Shown here piece by piece: positions 1 through 8,961 of a stretch of DNA of 64,000 bases. Position 1 is the stretch's first letter; each line of letters starts with the position of its first letter. Source of the stretch: Mariniblastus sp. (GTDB taxonomy: Bacteria; Planctomycetota; Planctomycetia; Pirellulales; Pirellulaceae); NCBI GenBank assembly GCA_022447605.1, contig JAKVBG010000005.1, forward strand, positions 62,001 to 126,000, written 5' to 3'. The translations under genes were made by a program, and so were the position numbers. The notes beneath the pieces were generated by a model. That model worked only from the letters and a program-made list of their open reading frames with translations. It was not told the origin of the DNA and did no database searches.

Positions 1-234
1 TTTGATTCGCTGGCAAAAACGGCGCGGGAAACGTTGCCCGTCGCCATGTGCGCCGTCATCCTGTTTGTCCTGGCCGCGTTGATTGAAGGTTTTGTTTCGC
101 CGTTACCCGAATCGGTGCTCCCCTGGCGGGTCAAGGGGTTGGTAGGGGTCGCCTCGAGCTGTTGCCTGATGGTTTATTTTGTTTGCCTGGGATATCCCCG
201 CCGCCAAAACACGCCGGGAGGACCGCTGTTTTGA
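1..234 (+). CDS. SpoIIM family (DUF95) membrane protein, C-terminal fragment
   Basis: The reading frame is open from the first base of the window, so only the last 77 residues are seen. It has two hydrophobic helices. The segment LAALIEGFVSP matches the conserved end of the stage II sporulation protein M family, where a helix is followed by a Glu and an SP pair. In planctomycetes and many other bacteria this family lies beside MoxR, DUF58 and DUF4129 genes, which is exactly the context here. It is probably an integral membrane component of the MoxR system. Its biochemical role is not known. Its stop overlaps the TTG start of the next gene. Confidence 0.75.
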   Translation, partial: FDSLAKTARETLPVAMCAVILFVLAALIEGFVSPLPESVLPWRVKGLVGVASSCCLMVYFVCLGYPRRQNTPGGPLF

Positions 235-1115
235 TTTTCGACCAAACCTTTATTGCCATTCGACAGCGAAATATTTTCGAGATCCTGGATCTTTCAATTC
301 ATGTGATCCGGAATTATTGCCTGCCTCTGTCGGTCCTGTTGTTGATCAATGCACTCCCCTTCTTCCTCCTCGACTGGTTACTTTTCCGCTGGATGCTCAC
401 GGGAATATCGGCCTTTGGTTACGCCCCTCTTTATCTCTGGTTGACCAGCTTGATGGTCGCCAGCCAGGCACAATTGGGAACTCTGCTGATTACCGGCTAC
501 CTGGGAAAGGCCCTGTTTCAGGGGCATCCCTCGATCAAGGAGACCATCCTGGCCGCCCTGCGAATCTGGCCGCAGCTTTTCTGGATCCACGGCATTTTAC
601 GAACGGCCATACCCACCATCCTGATTGGCCTCTACCTCAGCCAAACCGAAAGCACGGGAGCCGTGATCTTGTTGACGCTGGTCGTTTCGGTTGGCCTGCT
701 GGTCCGCTGGCTTCGCCCGTTCGCGACCGAGATGCTTTTGCTTGAACAGAACCCGCTTCGCAGCAGCGATCCCGCCACCATCACTTACCGGATGCGATCA
801 GCCGCCTTACACAACATCGCCTCATCGACGATTACCGGGCGATTCCTGTTGATTAGCCTGCTGGCCTTGCCCCTGATCTTTTCTTTCTATTCGTCGATCC
901 TTCTCACGGATCAGGCGATCAACCTGCATATTGACCCGGATGCCACGCTGATCACCTTTTACTGGCCTCTTTCACTCTGGCTTGTCGCCGGTTTCCTGGC
1001 CGTGGTCCGCTTTCTCTCCTACCTGGATATTCGCATCAGGCAGGAAGGTTGGGCCGTGGAGTTGAGAATTCGAGCCGAAGCAACCCGACTCAACAAGAAC
1101 CTTTTAACGCGATGA
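231..1115 (+). CDS. Multi-pass membrane protein of the MoxR operon, function unknown
   Basis: I place the start at TTG 231 because GGGAGGA lies about nine bases upstream and the TTGA overlap couples it to the preceding gene; in-frame starts further upstream would run inside that gene. The 294-residue product has about five or six hydrophobic segments (near residues 30-60, 65-90, 125-165, 205-230 and 245-275) and short charged loops. I do not recognise a named domain. The gene overlaps the DUF4129 gene by an ATGA junction, so it belongs to the same transcript. It is likely a membrane partner of the MoxR/DUF58 complex, but this rests on context only. Confidence 0.75.
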   Translation: MIFDQTFIAIRQRNIFEILDLSIHVIRNYCLPLSVLLLINALPFFLLDWLLFRWMLTGISAFGYAPLYLWLTSLMVASQAQLGTLLITGYLGKALFQGHPSIKETILAALRIWPQLFWIHGILRTAIPTILIGLYLSQTESTGAVILLTLVVSVGLLVRWLRPFATEMLLLEQNPLRSSDPATITYRMRSAALHNIASSTITGRFLLISLLALPLIFSFYSSILLTDQAINLHIDPDATLITFYWPLSLWLVAGFLAVVRFLSYLDIRIRQEGWAVELRIRAEATRLNKNLLTR

Positions 1116-1921
1116 AATCAATACGATCGACATCCCGCTCCCGATTGTTGGTCCAGCTCCTCTTGGTCTGGTCAGGGGGGGTGGTTTGCGGCATGACCCA
1201 CGCTCAGCAAACGGATCCTGTCGAGGCTGGTTCGACCGCGCTCAAAGACGGAAAGTTCCCCTGGTACGACAGTGATTCCAACACAGCCAAGCCGATCGAA
1301 TCAGCTCATTCCCGATCGGCCGCATCTGCCAACCGTGGAGCTGTAACGCCCCACGCGAAATCCGCACCGGCGGTGAACGCCCAAAACTGGGGCAGTTGGA
1401 TCAAGCAATTATTTGACGGACTCAGCAGTCTTTCCTACGTGTTACTGACTCTGCTCGCCTCGCTGATCGTCGGTCTGCTGGTCTGGGGATTGATTCGTCG
1501 CCGACCCACCGAACCGTTGATGCCTGACGATCCACTTGGCAAAGAAGCGGAATCCATGATGGACCGTATCGAGGAATTGCCATTCCAGGTAACGCCTCAA
1601 GCGGGTGACAATTTTGAGGGACGGGCCCAGGCCGCTGCCGAGGCCGGTAATTACTCAGAGGCAGTGATGTTGCTGTTCAGCTTTCTGCTACTGAACCTGG
1701 ATCGAAAAGGCCTGATCCGTCTGCGTCGGGGGACGACAAATCGACAGTACCTGAATCAAATTCGTCATCATGACCGCTTGCCTGATTTTTTCGTACAGCT
1801 GATGGAACCCTTCGAAAAATCATTTTTCGGGGGTCACACTATTGATCAGACAGCGTTTGAACAATGTTGGAGCAACTTGGAATCGGCCAAGCAACAACTC
1901 GGCCAGGGGGGCGAACGCTGA
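1112..1921 (+). CDS. DUF4129 domain membrane protein
   Basis: The product has 269 residues. It begins with a basic signal-like segment (MKSIRSTSRSRLLVQLLLVW) that may be cleaved after THA. A low-complexity periplasmic stretch follows, then one transmembrane helix at about residues 110-132, and a cytoplasmic helical C-terminal domain. That domain, with A-E-A-G-N-Y-S-E-A and NRQYLNQI, resembles DUF4129, which occurs next to MoxR, DUF58 and transglutaminase genes. ATGA overlap at its start and TGATG overlap at its end show translational coupling. Its role is unknown; DUF4129 proteins are thought to be membrane partners of the MoxR ATPase. Confidence 0.8.
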   Translation: MKSIRSTSRSRLLVQLLLVWSGGVVCGMTHAQQTDPVEAGSTALKDGKFPWYDSDSNTAKPIESAHSRSAASANRGAVTPHAKSAPAVNAQNWGSWIKQLFDGLSSLSYVLLTLLASLIVGLLVWGLIRRRPTEPLMPDDPLGKEAESMMDRIEELPFQVTPQAGDNFEGRAQAAAEAGNYSEAVMLLFSFLLLNLDRKGLIRLRRGTTNRQYLNQIRHHDRLPDFFVQLMEPFEKSFFGGHTIDQTAFEQCWSNLESAKQQLGQGGER

Positions 1922-3168
1922 TGAAATACCGACAGTCAGTTTGCCCTCCATCCGTTGGTGCTCGCCAGGGCTTCCTGGACCACGCCAGAGCGGTCCTGTC
2001 GTTCCTGCTGGCCGTGTCCCTGGTCACGTTGCTGGCCGGTTGCCAGGCAGGAACCAGAGAAGAAGTAGAAACGGGTTACGGTCGATTGTCTGGCGCCGGA
2101 TACCGGACAAGCGTCAACGGGACGAGAGCGCTGGCCAATATTCTGGAAGCGATGGGCAAAAATGTCGATAAGACGACCCGCTTGAATCCGCGTATCGATC
2201 GCTACAACACGATCATTTTCTTTTCGCAGGACCGTTCCCCACCCAGTCAGGAGGCAATCGACCGGATCAACACCTGGTTGAGCGAGGACTACTTCCGAAC
2301 CTTCATCTATATAGGGCGTGATTTCGACGCCGAGATCGATTACTGGCAAGCGATGCTGCAGCAACCGGACGAATCCCAAAAAGCCCACGCCCGCCGCCGA
2401 TTGGCGCAGGCCATGGCGGACCAGGACCAGGCACGTCATTCAAGCGAACTGACCTGGAACCCCGTCAGTAAAGTGCTCGAACCTCCACCGACTGATTGCG
2501 ACTGGTTTCAAGCGGCCTCGCATACCGATCAGAACACGACGTCACTAAAAGGCCCACTCTCGGTCGGTGTCGACGTGCCAGAGAGCCATTTGTCCTACCA
2601 CACGCTCCTCTCGCCCAACCCCGACAAACCGGGTTTGACAGAATCACTTCTGACTGTCGACGGCAAGGTTTTTGCGTTTTCATTGCACCGCGATGAGTGG
2701 AACGACGGCCAAGTGATTGTCATCAGCAACGGTTCATTCCTGCTCAATTACCCGTTGATCAATATTGAGAATCGGGTGATGGTGGGCAACCTGCTTGACC
2801 TGACGATCTATTCCAACGATGTTCTGTTTCTGGAATCCGGTTCCGAGGTCACCATCAGCGACACGGAATATGAGAATCACAACCGTTGGGCCTGGATCAC
2901 AAAGCCACCGTTGAAATACATTGTCCCGCAGTTTTTTTTCTGGGGCATCCTGTTCTGTTTTGTCTTTTTCCCGATTTTTGGTCGTCCCAGGATGAGTCCC
3001 AGGAGATCACCGAGCAACTTCAAACACCACATTTCCGCTTTGGGTCGGTTGTTGGCACGTACAAAATCTCCCACCCAGGTTCTGGACTGGGTTCAAGATT
3101 ATCGAACCAGTTCCTCCAAGCAACGCAACCGCCCTGAAAACCGTCAAGAAAAAAGTGAAACCGAGTAA
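1921..3168 (+). CDS. DUF4350 domain lipoprotein-like membrane protein
   Basis: The 415-residue product has a long basic N-terminus, a hydrophobic stretch and the lipobox-like LLAGC ending at Cys41, so it may be a lipoprotein or simply membrane anchored. After this, the sequence GYRTSVNGTRALANILEAMG and the DRYNTIIFFS strand match the DUF4350 pattern found in MoxR operons. A second transmembrane helix (PQFFFWGILFCFVFFPIF) lies near residues 338-355, followed by a basic cytoplasmic tail. It overlaps the previous gene by one base (TGATG) and ends 30 bases before moxR. DUF4350 function is undefined; a rhodanese- or GATase-like sensor fold has been suggested for relatives. Confidence 0.8.
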   Translation: MKYRQSVCPPSVGARQGFLDHARAVLSFLLAVSLVTLLAGCQAGTREEVETGYGRLSGAGYRTSVNGTRALANILEAMGKNVDKTTRLNPRIDRYNTIIFFSQDRSPPSQEAIDRINTWLSEDYFRTFIYIGRDFDAEIDYWQAMLQQPDESQKAHARRRLAQAMADQDQARHSSELTWNPVSKVLEPPPTDCDWFQAASHTDQNTTSLKGPLSVGVDVPESHLSYHTLLSPNPDKPGLTESLLTVDGKVFAFSLHRDEWNDGQVIVISNGSFLLNYPLINIENRVMVGNLLDLTIYSNDVLFLESGSEVTISDTEYENHNRWAWITKPPLKYIVPQFFFWGILFCFVFFPIFGRPRMSPRRSPSNFKHHISALGRLLARTKSPTQVLDWVQDYRTSSSKQRNRPENRQEKSETE

Positions 3169-3198
3169 CCTTAAAACCGACAGATCTGCAAGAAAATC

Positions 3199-4452
3199 AT
3201 GAACGAATCGCAAGCAAAGCATGGAACCCCGGAATTTTTTGAATTCGATTGCCCAAGCTGCAATACGCGGCTCAAGGTGGCCAGGGCCAATGCGGGCAAA
3301 CAGGCCCGGTGCCCCCATTGCCAGGCCGTGGTCGATCTTCCTCATGAACAACCAGCAGCTGTGGCAGGAACCCCCACCCAGGGTACCAGGAAAGCACCCG
3401 ACGAAAACGCGGAGCATCCTAACACGCCGGTCGACAGCGGCCTGACCCCCGGCCCAGGCGAAAACCCGACCAAACGGCCTGATACCAGCAGGGATACGCC
3501 GACGCGACAACTCTACCTGAAAATCACCGCCGAGATTTCGAAGTTATTTGTCGGGCAAGAGGAACTGGTCCAAGGTACTTTGGTGGCGTTGTTTTCCGGA
3601 GGCCATGTACTGATCGAAAGCGTGCCTGGCCTGGGCAAGACGCTGTTTGTAAGGACCTTGGCACAAGTCCTGGGATGTGAATTTGGCAGGATCCAGTTCA
3701 CGGCTGACTTGATGCCTTCGGACGTCACCGGGGCACCGATCTACAATATGAAAACGCAGGAATTCGACTTCCGGCCCGGCCCCGTTTTCACACAACTGTT
3801 GCTGGCCGACGAAATCAACCGTTCTCCCGCCAAAACGCATGCCGCCCTCCTGGAGATCATGCAGGAAAAGAACGTCACAGTGGACGGCACCACCCACCAG
3901 CTCGCCCCCCCTTTCCTGGTCATGGCAACACAAAACCCGATTGAATCGGAAGGAACTTACAACCTTCCCGAAGCCCAACTCGACCGGTTCATGTTCAAGC
4001 TGGTTGCCAACTATCCGACCGAAGAACAGGAAGTGAACATTCTCCAGTTGCACGGAGGTCAATCCGACCTGGACGAGCGGTTATCGGATGACATCCAGCG
4101 GATCACCAACCCAGCCGAAATCGTTGACATCACCCGAAAAAACAGCACCGTAACGGTGGATCCCAGCCTGGTCGATTACATCAACAAGATTGTCAGAAAA
4201 ACGAGGACCTGGCCTGCATTTTACATGGGCGCCTCACCCAGGGCAGGGATCGCCTTGATCCAGGGCGCAAGGACCTTGGCCGCGTTCCATGGACGCGATT
4301 ACGCGGTACCCGACGACGTGGTGGAAATTTCACTTTCGGTTTTGAGACACCGGGTGATGCTGACCGCCGAAGCCGAAGTCGAAGGACAAAATGTCGACCA
4401 GCTGCTGGGTGACCTGATCCGAACGGTCGAAGTACCCAGGAGCAAAAACTAG
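3199..4452 (+). CDS. MoxR family AAA+ ATPase with N-terminal zinc ribbon
   Basis: This 417-residue AAA+ ATPase has a Walker A motif (SVPGLGKT, about residues 141-148), a Walker B motif (LLADEIN) and a sensor-1 region (VMATQNP) typical of MoxR. MoxR proteins act as chaperone-like ATPases on vWA-domain partners such as the DUF58 protein encoded next. Most are about 320-340 residues. This one has an extra N-terminal zinc ribbon (Cys18, Cys21, Cys38, Cys41) and a Pro-rich linker of about 60 residues before the ATPase. The C-terminal lid contains the usual MGASPRAGIAL motif. The gene sits 15 bases before the DUF58 gene. Confidence 0.93.
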   Translation: MNESQAKHGTPEFFEFDCPSCNTRLKVARANAGKQARCPHCQAVVDLPHEQPAAVAGTPTQGTRKAPDENAEHPNTPVDSGLTPGPGENPTKRPDTSRDTPTRQLYLKITAEISKLFVGQEELVQGTLVALFSGGHVLIESVPGLGKTLFVRTLAQVLGCEFGRIQFTADLMPSDVTGAPIYNMKTQEFDFRPGPVFTQLLLADEINRSPAKTHAALLEIMQEKNVTVDGTTHQLAPPFLVMATQNPIESEGTYNLPEAQLDRFMFKLVANYPTEEQEVNILQLHGGQSDLDERLSDDIQRITNPAEIVDITRKNSTVTVDPSLVDYINKIVRKTRTWPAFYMGASPRAGIALIQGARTLAAFHGRDYAVPDDVVEISLSVLRHRVMLTAEAEVEGQNVDQLLGDLIRTVEVPRSKN

Positions 4453-4467
4453 CGGAGACCTTCAACC

Positions 4468-5880
4468 ATGTCCTGGATCGAACTGACTGTCGATTTCTTC
4501 ATCAACCGGCCGCTTGTGCTGATGTTGTTGATGGCGATACCCCTGGTGCTGATCAGCTACCTCGGCCAGCGATATCCGACACGTCGCCTGTTCTGGATCC
4601 TAGGCATTCCGACATTGATCTCGCTGTTCATTTTGCAGGTCCCGCAAGTCGGATGGTACCTGGTCTTGCTGGACATCGCCATCTTGGCGATCGCTTCGTA
4701 TGATCTGTTCACCATTGTCAGTTCCCAATTTTTCTCTGTAGAAAGAGAAGTGATCCGGATCGCGTCATTGGGGAAATCCCACGATTGTGAATTGACCGTC
4801 ACCAACCGGTCACCGCATCCATGCCTGCTGGATATCAAGGATGATTTACCCGCCAGCTTTGTGGCCGAACCGGAACAATTTCAGCACCGCCTGCAGCCGG
4901 AATCCCGGGCCTTGATGCGTTATAAATTTACCAGCCACCAGCGAGGTCGGTTTGTCCTCGAATATGTCTATCTGAGAGCCGCCAGCCGACTCGGTCTGTG
5001 GCAGGCCTATTATCGAGTTCCCCTCCGATCACCCATCAATGTCTATCCCGATCTGAAACAAATCGCCGAGTATGACCTGTTAGCGCGCACCAACCGCCTG
5101 AACCTTATGGGCGTTCGTCGAACTCGAAGGATTGGAGCGGACAATGAATTCGAAAGGCTGAGAGATTTTCGCCAGGATGATCATTACAAGTTTATTGACT
5201 GGCGAAGCACAGCGCGGCGCAACAAGTTGACGGTTCGGGATTTCCAGGCCAATCAGAGCCAACGGGTTATTTTCATGATTGACTGTGGGCGGATGATGAC
5301 TGGCCAATCAGGCAATATCGGCATGCTCGACCACGCTTTGAATGCCATGTTGATGCTCAGCTACATCGCTTTGCGCCAGGGAGATTCGGTTGGATTGATC
5401 TGTTTCAGCGACTCGATTCACGCTTCGATTCCACCGGGCAACGGTGTCAATCACCTGAATCGACTGCTACACGCTTCCTTCGATCAACATCCCAATTTTG
5501 TTGAATCAAGATACGACCAGGCCTTTCTCTATTTGAAAAACCATTTCCCCAAGCGCGCCCTGGTAGTTTTGATTACCAACGTGATTGACGAAATCAACTC
5601 GCATCAGATCGAACAGTACATGAGCACTCTGACCGGCCGTCATCTACCCTTGGCCACGCTGTTGCGGGACCACTTGTTATTTGATGCCATCGACGGTTAC
5701 CAGGAAGGTTCCCGGGAGATGCACGAAGCGGGAGCAGCCGCCAAGATTGCCACCTGGCGGCAAGAAGTCATCACCGATCTTCAGCATCAGGGAGTCCTCA
5801 CACTGGATGTCTTCCCTGGTCAGCTGACGACCCAGTTGGTAAATCAGTACTTGGCTATCAAGGCAAAACACCTGTTGTAG
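4468..5880 (+). CDS. DUF58 domain protein, vWA-like MoxR partner
   Basis: The 470-residue product has two N-terminal transmembrane helices (about residues 13-30 and 40-85) and then a cytoplasmic DUF58 region. The family signature is clear in FERLRDFRQDDHYKFIDWRS followed by ARRNKLTVRDFQ. The following VIFMIDCGRMM strand and the later LRQGDSVGLICFSD segment form a von Willebrand A-like fold, though the usual DxSxS metal site is changed to DxGRM. It is the likely client or effector of the MoxR ATPase encoded just upstream. GGAG lies about ten bases before the ATG. It is the last gene of the plus-strand operon and converges on the mnmE-like gene. Confidence 0.92.
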   Translation: MSWIELTVDFFINRPLVLMLLMAIPLVLISYLGQRYPTRRLFWILGIPTLISLFILQVPQVGWYLVLLDIAILAIASYDLFTIVSSQFFSVEREVIRIASLGKSHDCELTVTNRSPHPCLLDIKDDLPASFVAEPEQFQHRLQPESRALMRYKFTSHQRGRFVLEYVYLRAASRLGLWQAYYRVPLRSPINVYPDLKQIAEYDLLARTNRLNLMGVRRTRRIGADNEFERLRDFRQDDHYKFIDWRSTARRNKLTVRDFQANQSQRVIFMIDCGRMMTGQSGNIGMLDHALNAMLMLSYIALRQGDSVGLICFSDSIHASIPPGNGVNHLNRLLHASFDQHPNFVESRYDQAFLYLKNHFPKRALVVLITNVIDEINSHQIEQYMSTLTGRHLPLATLLRDHLLFDAIDGYQEGSREMHEAGAAAKIATWRQEVITDLQHQGVLTLDVFPGQLTTQLVNQYLAIKAKHLL

Positions 5881-5932
5881 CCGCTTCACCAACTGCCGCT
5901 GACAGCGTACCACTCCACGCCAGTGATACGCG

Positions 5933-7063
5933 TTATCCACCCAGTTCATCGAGTGCCCGCTGAGCGTCCGACCTGGACAGTGCATCGCAACAGACGCGCA
6001 GTCGCCCTGACTGACTGGCCAGGCAAATAAGGGGCTGATCAGGGTCAGGGTGTTTTGGAATCAAGCGGTCAATCAACGTATCGAGGAACCGGGAAACACC
6101 CTCTCCCGAGAGGGCCGATAATGGCAGTCCTGCGGGCCGATCCGACTCGACCGAAACGTCATTCTTGTTGAAAACCAGCAGGTCGACGGCTGGCTCCCGG
6201 GACAATTGCTGATCGGCATCACTCCAGGTCCGTGACGCGTCAAACACTGCAACCACGCCATCGGCATCCTCGATCAAGACCCGGGCATTCTGAATACCCG
6301 CCGACTCGATCGGGTCAGATACCCCCACTCGCAGGCCCGCCGTGTCCTGCAGGACAACGGGCCAACCGTCAACCGCAGCCAACTGGGAAACAATGTCACG
6401 CGTCGTACCCGGCGTGTCGTCGACGATGGATCGTTCAAAACCGGCAACACGGTTTATCAGGCTGCTCTTGCCAACATTCGGTTGACCACAAAACACAATC
6501 GAACGTGGCTCGAGCAGGTGACGCCCGTAGTCTTCCCAATCCAGCGTTTTACGAATCTCCCGGGCAGCCTGTTTGAGTTCACCGTTCGAGATAAGACCGC
6601 GCAACCGGTTGATCCAGGACGGCAGTACAGATTGCTGATGCAACAGGATCTGAGCCGTTCTTGGTGTGCTCGCTTGCCCCAAACAGACATTTGCCTCGGC
6701 CTGCCATCGGCTACCACACCTTGATGTTTCAAAACCAAGAAGATCCACCCTCTGCATACCCTGCTCGGAAAGGACACCGGCGATCAGATCGATCGTTGCC
6801 GTCCCTCCATGGCAGTGGATTTCGACGTTTTCCGGGTCGTGGGCAACGACCAGCAAGTCTTCTCCGGCTCCGGTTGCCATACGCCAGTGCCCGTAGGTCA
6901 AAGTCGACCAGGGGCGGTCTTTCAAGGGTTTCTTACCGACCGTCATCAAACACCGGTCGACAATCGTCAGGGCCGCACTTCCACAACAGGCCAGCGTGGC
7001 GACCGCCCCGCGACCAGCAGGTGTGATCTGAGTAAATACGGTACGCGTCGCTTGCTCGCTCAT
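5933..7063 (-). CDS. mnmE: MnmE-like tRNA modification GTPase lacking the C-terminal Cys motif
   Basis: The N-terminal ~115 residues match the tetrahydrofolate-binding domain of MnmE (TPAGRGAVA, VEIHCHGG). A helical segment follows, then the inserted G domain with G1 GQPNVGKS (residues 193-200, including the K+-binding Asn), DDTPGTTRD (215-223), DTAG (240-243) and NKND. MnmE with MnmG modifies wobble uridine 34 of tRNAs using 5,10-methylene-THF. This protein has 376 residues against about 455. It ends soon after the G domain without the usual helical tail and C-I-G-K ending that carries the conserved Cys. The reading frame ends in a clear TAA. It follows coaX by 14 bases. Confidence 0.85.
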   Translation of the reverse strand: MSEQATRTVFTQITPAGRGAVATLACCGSAALTIVDRCLMTVGKKPLKDRPWSTLTYGHWRMATGAGEDLLVVAHDPENVEIHCHGGTATIDLIAGVLSEQGMQRVDLLGFETSRCGSRWQAEANVCLGQASTPRTAQILLHQQSVLPSWINRLRGLISNGELKQAAREIRKTLDWEDYGRHLLEPRSIVFCGQPNVGKSSLINRVAGFERSIVDDTPGTTRDIVSQLAAVDGWPVVLQDTAGLRVGVSDPIESAGIQNARVLIEDADGVVAVFDASRTWSDADQQLSREPAVDLLVFNKNDVSVESDRPAGLPLSALSGEGVSRFLDTLIDRLIPKHPDPDQPLICLASQSGRLRVCCDALSRSDAQRALDELGG

Positions 7064-7077
7064 CGATAAAAATGAAA

Positions 7078-7854
7078 TCAGGTAGTGACCCGACCCAACA
7101 GTTTGGAACCAATCACGCGCACCCCCCGCAAGACGAGATCGGGTACGACCTTCCAGTTTCTCGGCAAGTATTTTTCCAGCGCCAAGCCCCCTCCCCCCGT
7201 GGCGTAGACCGTGCAGTCCTGGTCGTACTGATCCACCAGCGAAGAAGCAATCGATTGCATGCTGGTTAACTGTGCCTTGTAGACTCCCAGCAACATCGCC
7301 TGCTCGGTATCCTGCCCGAACGCCAGCCGTTCAAGGTTGCCAATCTTGGACAGAGCGTCGGTACCCTTGTATTCGGGAAGGGCCTCGGCGGCTTGGGACA
7401 TCTGCGCCAGGCTGACCGTGGCCCCAGGGAATATCAGGCCTCCTTCAAAAACCCCGAATTCATTCACGCAATCGATGGTAACCGCAGTCCCGGCATCCAC
7501 CAAAACCAATGGGCCCTCGTTATCCGACAGATTCAAGGCCATCCAGGCACCGATTAAACGATCACAACCAACCTGCTTCCGCGATTCGACATTGGTTCGA
7601 ATGGTGATGTCGGCTTCCGATATCAGGTGGATCCGGTCACCGGGCCGGTGGTCGAGGATCCAGCGCCGCAGACGTTCGAGGCTGGCATGATTAACGCTGC
7701 AAATGGACCAAAAGGCCGGCGCTATGGGCAAGTCCAACTGGATCGGGTCGGAATTACGATAGACATACTGATCACACCAGCGACCGTTCGCAGCTTCTGT
7801 CTGCACCACTACTTTGATAGCAGTGTTCCCAATGTCGACAGCAATTAATTGCAT
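7078..7854 (-). CDS. coaX: Type III pantothenate kinase
   Basis: The 258-residue product carries the ASKHA-type motifs of CoaX: an N-terminal phosphate loop AVDIGNTAIK, the DRLIGAW segment, and VLVDAGTAVTIDCV followed by GGLIFPG. CoaX phosphorylates pantothenate in the first step of coenzyme A synthesis and, unlike type I enzymes, is not feedback-inhibited by CoA. The length is normal. Its ATG overlaps the last ten bases of obg, so it is likely translated by coupling. It precedes the mnmE-like gene by 14 bases. Confidence 0.93.
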   Translation of the reverse strand: MQLIAVDIGNTAIKVVVQTEAANGRWCDQYVYRNSDPIQLDLPIAPAFWSICSVNHASLERLRRWILDHRPGDRIHLISEADITIRTNVESRKQVGCDRLIGAWMALNLSDNEGPLVLVDAGTAVTIDCVNEFGVFEGGLIFPGATVSLAQMSQAAEALPEYKGTDALSKIGNLERLAFGQDTEQAMLLGVYKAQLTSMQSIASSLVDQYDQDCTVYATGGGGLALEKYLPRNWKVVPDLVLRGVRVIGSKLLGRVTT

Positions 7855-8846
7855 ACTCGATATTCTTGCAAGGACTGTAAAATCTTGCGCACCAATTCAG
7901 GCAACCCAGAACCGGTTACCGCGGAAATCAACAAGACCGTTTTGCCAGTCCTTTCGGCAAGTTCACGGCGTACCTCTTCGGCAACAGGCAAGTCCGACTT
8001 GGTCACCACAATGATTTCAGGGCGACTGCCCAACTGCTCATTGTAGCGGACAACTTCCTCACGAATGGCAAAATAATTGTCGATCGGACTGGACTGATCC
8101 ATCGGCAGTGGTTCTACCAGATGAACCATGATGCCGGCTCGCTCGATATGCTTGAGGAAATCGTGGCCCAAACCTGTTCCCTGATGAGCACCCTCGATCA
8201 GCCCGGGGATATCGGCAATCACAAAGGAATGATTCCAGTCGACCTGGACAATCCCGAGGTTTGGGAATTTGGTGGTGAATGGGTAATTGGCGATTTCCGG
8301 CTTGGCACTTGTAATTCGACTGAGCAGGGTGCTCTTGCCCGCGTTCGGCTTGCCCACCAATCCCACATCGGCAATCACCTTCAATTCAAGAATGACCCGC
8401 TTGGACTCTCCCGGCCCCCCCGGGGTCCACTGTCTGGGCGCCTGGTTGGTTGAGGACTTGAAACGTGTATTCCCCTTACCGCCTTTGCCACCGCGGGCAG
8501 CGATCACCGAGTCACCCGCTTCAGTAAGATCCTTGATCACCAGCTCGTTTCCCGCGTCGATCACGACGGTGCCGGGAGGGACTTCGATGACCCGGTCCTG
8601 GCCTGCCTTGCCATGACGGTTGGACCCCATCCCATGAACGCCCTTGTCGGCACGCCACTGTTTACGATGGGAAATCGAAACCAGAGAATCGACTCCGGGC
8701 TTGGCCTGGATAACCACATTTCCACCAGCCCCTCCATCGCCGCCATCCGGGCCTCCCTTGGCGACGTACCGCTCACGTCGAAAACTGACACATCCATCGC
8801 CACCCTTGCCCGAGACAATTTCGATTTCAACACGATCGACAAACAT
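7845..8846 (-). CDS. obg: Obg/CgtA ribosome-associated GTPase
   Basis: The product of 333 residues starts with the glycine-rich Obg fold (MFVDRVEIEIVSGKGGDGCV, then KGGPDGGDGGAGG) and continues with a G domain (GLVGKPNAGKST, DIPGLIEGA, TKSD). Obg helps late 50S subunit maturation and couples growth to GTP/ppGpp level. I choose ATG 8846 from the family N-terminus; an in-frame GTG at 8867 would add seven residues and lies right after a terminator-like hairpin. No strong Shine-Dalgarno is visible for either. There is no C-terminal OCT extension. It follows rpmA, a widely conserved order. Confidence 0.95.
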   Translation of the reverse strand: MFVDRVEIEIVSGKGGDGCVSFRRERYVAKGGPDGGDGGAGGNVVIQAKPGVDSLVSISHRKQWRADKGVHGMGSNRHGKAGQDRVIEVPPGTVVIDAGNELVIKDLTEAGDSVIAARGGKGGKGNTRFKSSTNQAPRQWTPGGPGESKRVILELKVIADVGLVGKPNAGKSTLLSRITSAKPEIANYPFTTKFPNLGIVQVDWNHSFVIADIPGLIEGAHQGTGLGHDFLKHIERAGIMVHLVEPLPMDQSSPIDNYFAIREEVVRYNEQLGSRPEIIVVTKSDLPVAEEVRRELAERTGKTVLLISAVTGSGLPELVRKILQSLQEYRVCN

Positions 8847-8868
8847 GGAACCATCGCAGACTGGCACG

Positions 8869-8893
8869 AAAAAGGGATGCCCATCGGCATCCC
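8869..8893 (-). terminator. Intrinsic terminator or attenuator between rpmA and obg
   Basis: On the minus strand a perfect 8-bp stem (GGGATGCC / GGCATCCC) with a 4-base loop is followed at once by TTTTT. This is a classic Rho-independent terminator placed 70 bases after rpmA and only about 22 bases before the obg ATG. The stem occupies 8874-8893. Confidence 0.7.
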
Positions 8894-8961
8894 GGCAGCA
8901 AGTTCAAAGTGTGAACCCGTTTTTTATGGCAGCGACCGAATGAAACAAGCCGTTCCCCGGA

